DNA of 64,000 bases from Bacillus sp. FJAT-49736 (GTDB lineage Bacteria; Bacillota; Bacilli; Bacillales; Bacillaceae_C): the NCBI RefSeq assembly GCF_018343615.1, contig NZ_JAGYPI010000001.1, positions 1,320,960 through 1,384,959 on the forward strand, in the 5' to 3' direction. The notes beneath the pieces were generated by a model. It had not been told where the DNA came from and made no database searches. It saw only the letters and a program-made list of their open reading frames with translations. Positions 62,203 through 64,000 of this stretch are shown piece after piece. The translations under genes and the position numbers were made by a program. Position 1 is the first letter of the stretch. Every line of letters starts with the position of its first letter.

Positions 62203-62485
62203 ATTGTCTCCCCCTAACGAATGAATTTCTTACCTATTTATTGATAAGTATACTACTTGTTTCCCTATGTATAAAAACGTAAAACTTCTAGGTGAGGAAA
62301 ATTGTTATTTATGGAAAGATTTATGATTGTTGTTTTGTTTATTTTTTCCTTATCTGCTTAATCGGACATTTCGGGGGGGGGGGACTGGCTTTGTATTCTT
62401 GTCTTTTAAACTTGCTATATTAAGTATTTCTGAGTTGGAGCATCCTATTGACTCTTTTATGGGACATTACTATTCAAAAATTAGA
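62203..62485. other. Upstream region of gabD containing a G homopolymer
   Basis: About 280 bases with the gabD promoter side and the 11-G tract. A plus-strand open frame across it is unlikely to be real. Confidence 0.35.
62373..62383 (+). repeat. Poly(G) tract of 11 bases
   Basis: Eleven consecutive G in an AT-rich genome, about 170 bases upstream of the gabD start. It could vary in length by slippage, or partly be a sequencing artefact. Confidence 0.9.
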
Positions 62486-62575
62486 TCTTTTTGTCTTATG
62501 GACGAGCTCTTGTAGACATTTTTTTGCGTGTAGTCCCCATTTTGTCTTATAGACATGCTCTTGTATATATTTTTC
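62486..62575 (+). repeat. Two-copy 51-bp relative of the 52-bp arrays
   Basis: TGTC starts at 62492 and 62543. The first copy keeps the frame TTTTGTC-N18-AGACATTTT used by arrays A-C with exactly the same 18-base spacing; the inner sequence differs (TTATGGACGAGCTCTTGT). The second copy has decayed at its right end (TATATTTTT). Confidence 0.55.
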
Positions 62576-62595
62576 AATCCGCATTGTCCAGCACA

Positions 62596-62632
62596 ATAAA
62601 AAATACCCGCTTTTCAAAAAGGCGGGTATCAT
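62596..62632 (-). terminator. Terminator of sspH
   Basis: ATACCCGC and GCGGGTAT pair on the minus strand, followed by TTTTTTATT. Confidence 0.85.
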
Positions 62633-62637
62633 CATAT

Positions 62638-62817
62638 CTATTCTTCCACTAAGTCTGCAACAGCAACTTGAGAACGCTCCTCTAATGGCCCTCGTAAATG
62701 AACAGTAGCAAGGCCATCTCCTTCGTGAAACTCGTCAATCCATACAGACTGGCCGTGATATTTCACTTCAATCTCTGCGGAAGTTGAGAGAATTTGCTTG
62801 ATTCGTTTTGTATCCAT
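62638..62817 (-). CDS. sspH: Small acid-soluble spore protein, H type
   Basis: 59 residues: MDTKRIKQILSTSAEIEVKY, then HGQSVWIDEF, then GLATVHLRGPLEERSQVAVADL, ending VEE. The order K-x-I-L-S, Y-x-G-x-x-VWI, and AT-V-H/Y-x-L matches the SspH family (minor SASP, forespore-made). It is an acidic protein, so it does not coat DNA like alpha/beta SASPs. GGAGGAATG lies about 7 bases before the ATG at 62817. It is short enough to be missed by simple gene calls. Confidence 0.85.
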   Translation of the reverse strand: MDTKRIKQILSTSAEIEVKYHGQSVWIDEFHEGDGLATVHLRGPLEERSQVAVADLVEE

Positions 62818-62886
62818 AATTATTCATTCCTCCAAGTTCGAAATCGTCATCTTATTTTTCGTTTGAAAGAAAAAATTATTCACTTG

Positions 62887-64000
62887 TTATGTCCATTCGT
62901 CCTGTCTTTCAATAACCATCCCCTCTGCATGCCTTTTTTCCATTTCATTCATCTTCTTTCTGTTTTCCTTGGACTCGAAAATAATATCGTAATCATAATC
63001 CTCCGGATATAATTCCTTTGCGGCAATATATAGCTTTAACCGCTTTTGATTATAAATTCTTTTTTCATCCTTCACTTGCACGATATAGTTTCCCATAGAA
63101 TCAGGTCCTTTGTATACGATGCCAAATTCACCTGTCGCTAAAATACGGACATTATCTCCTTTCGTAAATTGCGAAGGTAAACTAGGGATTTTATTCAACC
63201 TTTTGTCTCGAACATGACGTTGCACGGCTATTTGCTTATCCATAGCTTTTTTCTTCCACATATCATCTTCATTTAATGGATATGTTTTTTCTTCTTTATA
63301 CGTAATTTTATGGGCTTCTTCAATAATTTGTGGGTGCATACCTAATTCTAAGGCGATGGCAAACGCTTGACTCTCCCCGCCTTTTCCAATCAATAATCGA
63401 TATGTCGGCTTCAGTGTTTCCATATCAAATTCCATCGCACCATTTATGAAGCCAGCTTCCCTATCAGCAAATTCTTTTATCTCACTATAGTGAGTAGTTG
63501 CGAAAATACAAGCACCCTTTAGGAAAAACCTTTTTAAAAGTGCCGTGGCTAATCCCATTCCTTCCCCCGGATCTGTTCCGGAGCCAAGTTCATCCAAAAG
63601 AATAAGACTATGATCATTTGCCTCCTCTAATAAATGAATAATGTTTTTCATATGTGAGCTAAACGTACTCAAGTTTTGTTCAATGCTTTGCCCGTCGCCT
63701 ATATCAAGCAAAATCTGTTGAAAAATGCTTATTTGACTTCCTTCAGCAACCGGAATATGAAAGCCTGATTGCACCATTAAAGTTAATAATCCAACTGTTT
63801 TTATCGTTACTGTTTTTCCACCTGTGTTTGGACCGGTGATTAAAAGTGCTCGGTAATCTTCACCGATTTCTATGGTTAATGGTACTGCATTTGCTCCCAA
63901 TAAAGGATGCCTTGCCTCTTTTAAATAAATATAATGGTAATCATTGATTTCCACACTTTTACCATCTATAGCCCTTGAAAACTTTGCTCTTGCAAATAAT
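62887..64000 (-). CDS. MutS2-like ATPase without an Smr domain (partial)
   Basis: At least 371 residues; the frame stays open to the window edge, so the N-terminal part lies outside. The MutS-family ATPase core is present: ITGPNTGGKTVTIKT (Walker A), QSIEQNLSTFSSHMKNI, LILLDELGSGTDPGEG (Walker B/D-loop) and ATTHYSEIKEFA. The wording is that of MutS2 rather than MutS. After the ATPase the chain has a KOW-like beta segment (FTKGDNVRILATGEFGIVYKG) and stops with about 50 charged residues (MNEMEKRHAEG), so the C-terminal Smr nuclease domain of true MutS2 is missing. It probably acts on DNA recombination intermediates or ribosomes; which of these is unknown. Confidence 0.85.
   Translation of the reverse strand, partial: LFARAKFSRAIDGKSVEINDYHYIYLKEARHPLLGANAVPLTIEIGEDYRALLITGPNTGGKTVTIKTVGLLTLMVQSGFHIPVAEGSQISIFQQILLDIGDGQSIEQNLSTFSSHMKNIIHLLEEANDHSLILLDELGSGTDPGEGMGLATALLKRFFLKGACIFATTHYSEIKEFADREAGFINGAMEFDMETLKPTYRLLIGKGGESQAFAIALELGMHPQIIEEAHKITYKEEKTYPLNEDDMWKKKAMDKQIAVQRHVRDKRLNKIPSLPSQFTKGDNVRILATGEFGIVYKGPDSMGNYIVQVKDEKRIYNQKRLKLYIAAKELYPEDYDYDIIFESKENRKKMNEMEKRHAEGMVIERQDEWT

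Noticed and set aside
62327-62515. Plus-strand open frame spanning the poly(G) tract
   Set aside because: No ribosome site or recognisable domain; the G run would encode a glycine stretch by chance.

Overview
The window is low-GC Gram-positive DNA. Its gene content points to an endospore-forming member of the Bacillaceae: spore genes (two YjcZ-type proteins, a CotF-type coat protein, cwlJ, sspH), strong AGGAGG-type ribosome binding sites, GTG and TTG starts, a T-box leader, and genes that resemble Bacillus subtilis ParC, GlpK, YwdH, YoaR and GlgBCDA. No rRNA, tRNA, cas gene, transposase or prophage structural gene was seen. The species cannot be named from the sequence alone.

Layout. 1-4.5 kb: end of parC, a secreted protein, a staygreen-family protein, glpK and a DinB-family protein. 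4.5-8.6 kb: a decayed, very AT-rich accessory stretch with a broken SDR gene, two tiny spore membrane proteins, a lone methyltransferase, a two-module ribbon-helix-helix-like protein and the remnant of an endonuclease-like gene. 8.9-15.3 kb: a VIT-type metal transporter, small membrane proteins, and a reductase/aldehyde dehydrogenase (YwdH) pair. 15.4-25.5 kb: a secreted sedolisin protease, DUF2515 and CBO0543-type proteins, a tandem pair of paralogous membrane proteins, aminopeptidase P, a three-gene membrane-protein operon and an OmpR-type two-component system. 26.6-34.7 kb: a VanW pair, a kinase-like phosphotransferase, a TetM-like GTPase, a divergent Fpg, and a DeoR/HAD operon. 35-39.3 kb: a T-box-controlled permease, a Mug-type glycosylase and an ABC-F protein behind a leader peptide and attenuator. 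39.3-45.9 kb: FAD oxidase/half-MFS, YdcF, exoA, and an operon of an Lgt-like enzyme with a Tes-like radical SAM enzyme. 46.7-50.9 kb: an amino acid permease, fetAB and a YqcI protein. 51.9-58.9 kb: glycogen synthesis (glgBCDA, no glgP) preceded by a GH15 glucosidase. 59.3-64 kb: CotF-type protein, cwlJ, gabD-type dehydrogenase, sspH and the C-terminal part of a MutS2-like ATPase.

The most striking feature is a family of three long intergenic repeat arrays (25847-26434, 46016-46600, 51003-51843). All three have an exact 52-bp period over 11, 10 and 15 consecutive steps. They share a 36-bp module built on a hairpin (GTCYTTCAT, 7 nt, ATGAAAGAC) inside ATTTTGTC...GACATTTTG flanks. Each array has its own homogenised 16-bp linker, and the third array is inverted. 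A two-copy relative with a 51-bp period lies at about 62.49-62.58 kb. The linkers repeat rather than vary, so these are not CRISPR arrays. A period near five helical turns suggests phased protein-binding sites or a nucleoid/RNA function, and I know of no described system that matches.

Other leads are the Tes-like radical SAM/Lgt-like operon, the ABC-F leader with a 12-codon peptide and competing stems, four 10-bp-phased TAAGT boxes before the deoR gene, and an unannotated 29-codon gene at 29586-29675. All functional calls come from reading motifs; no database search was possible.
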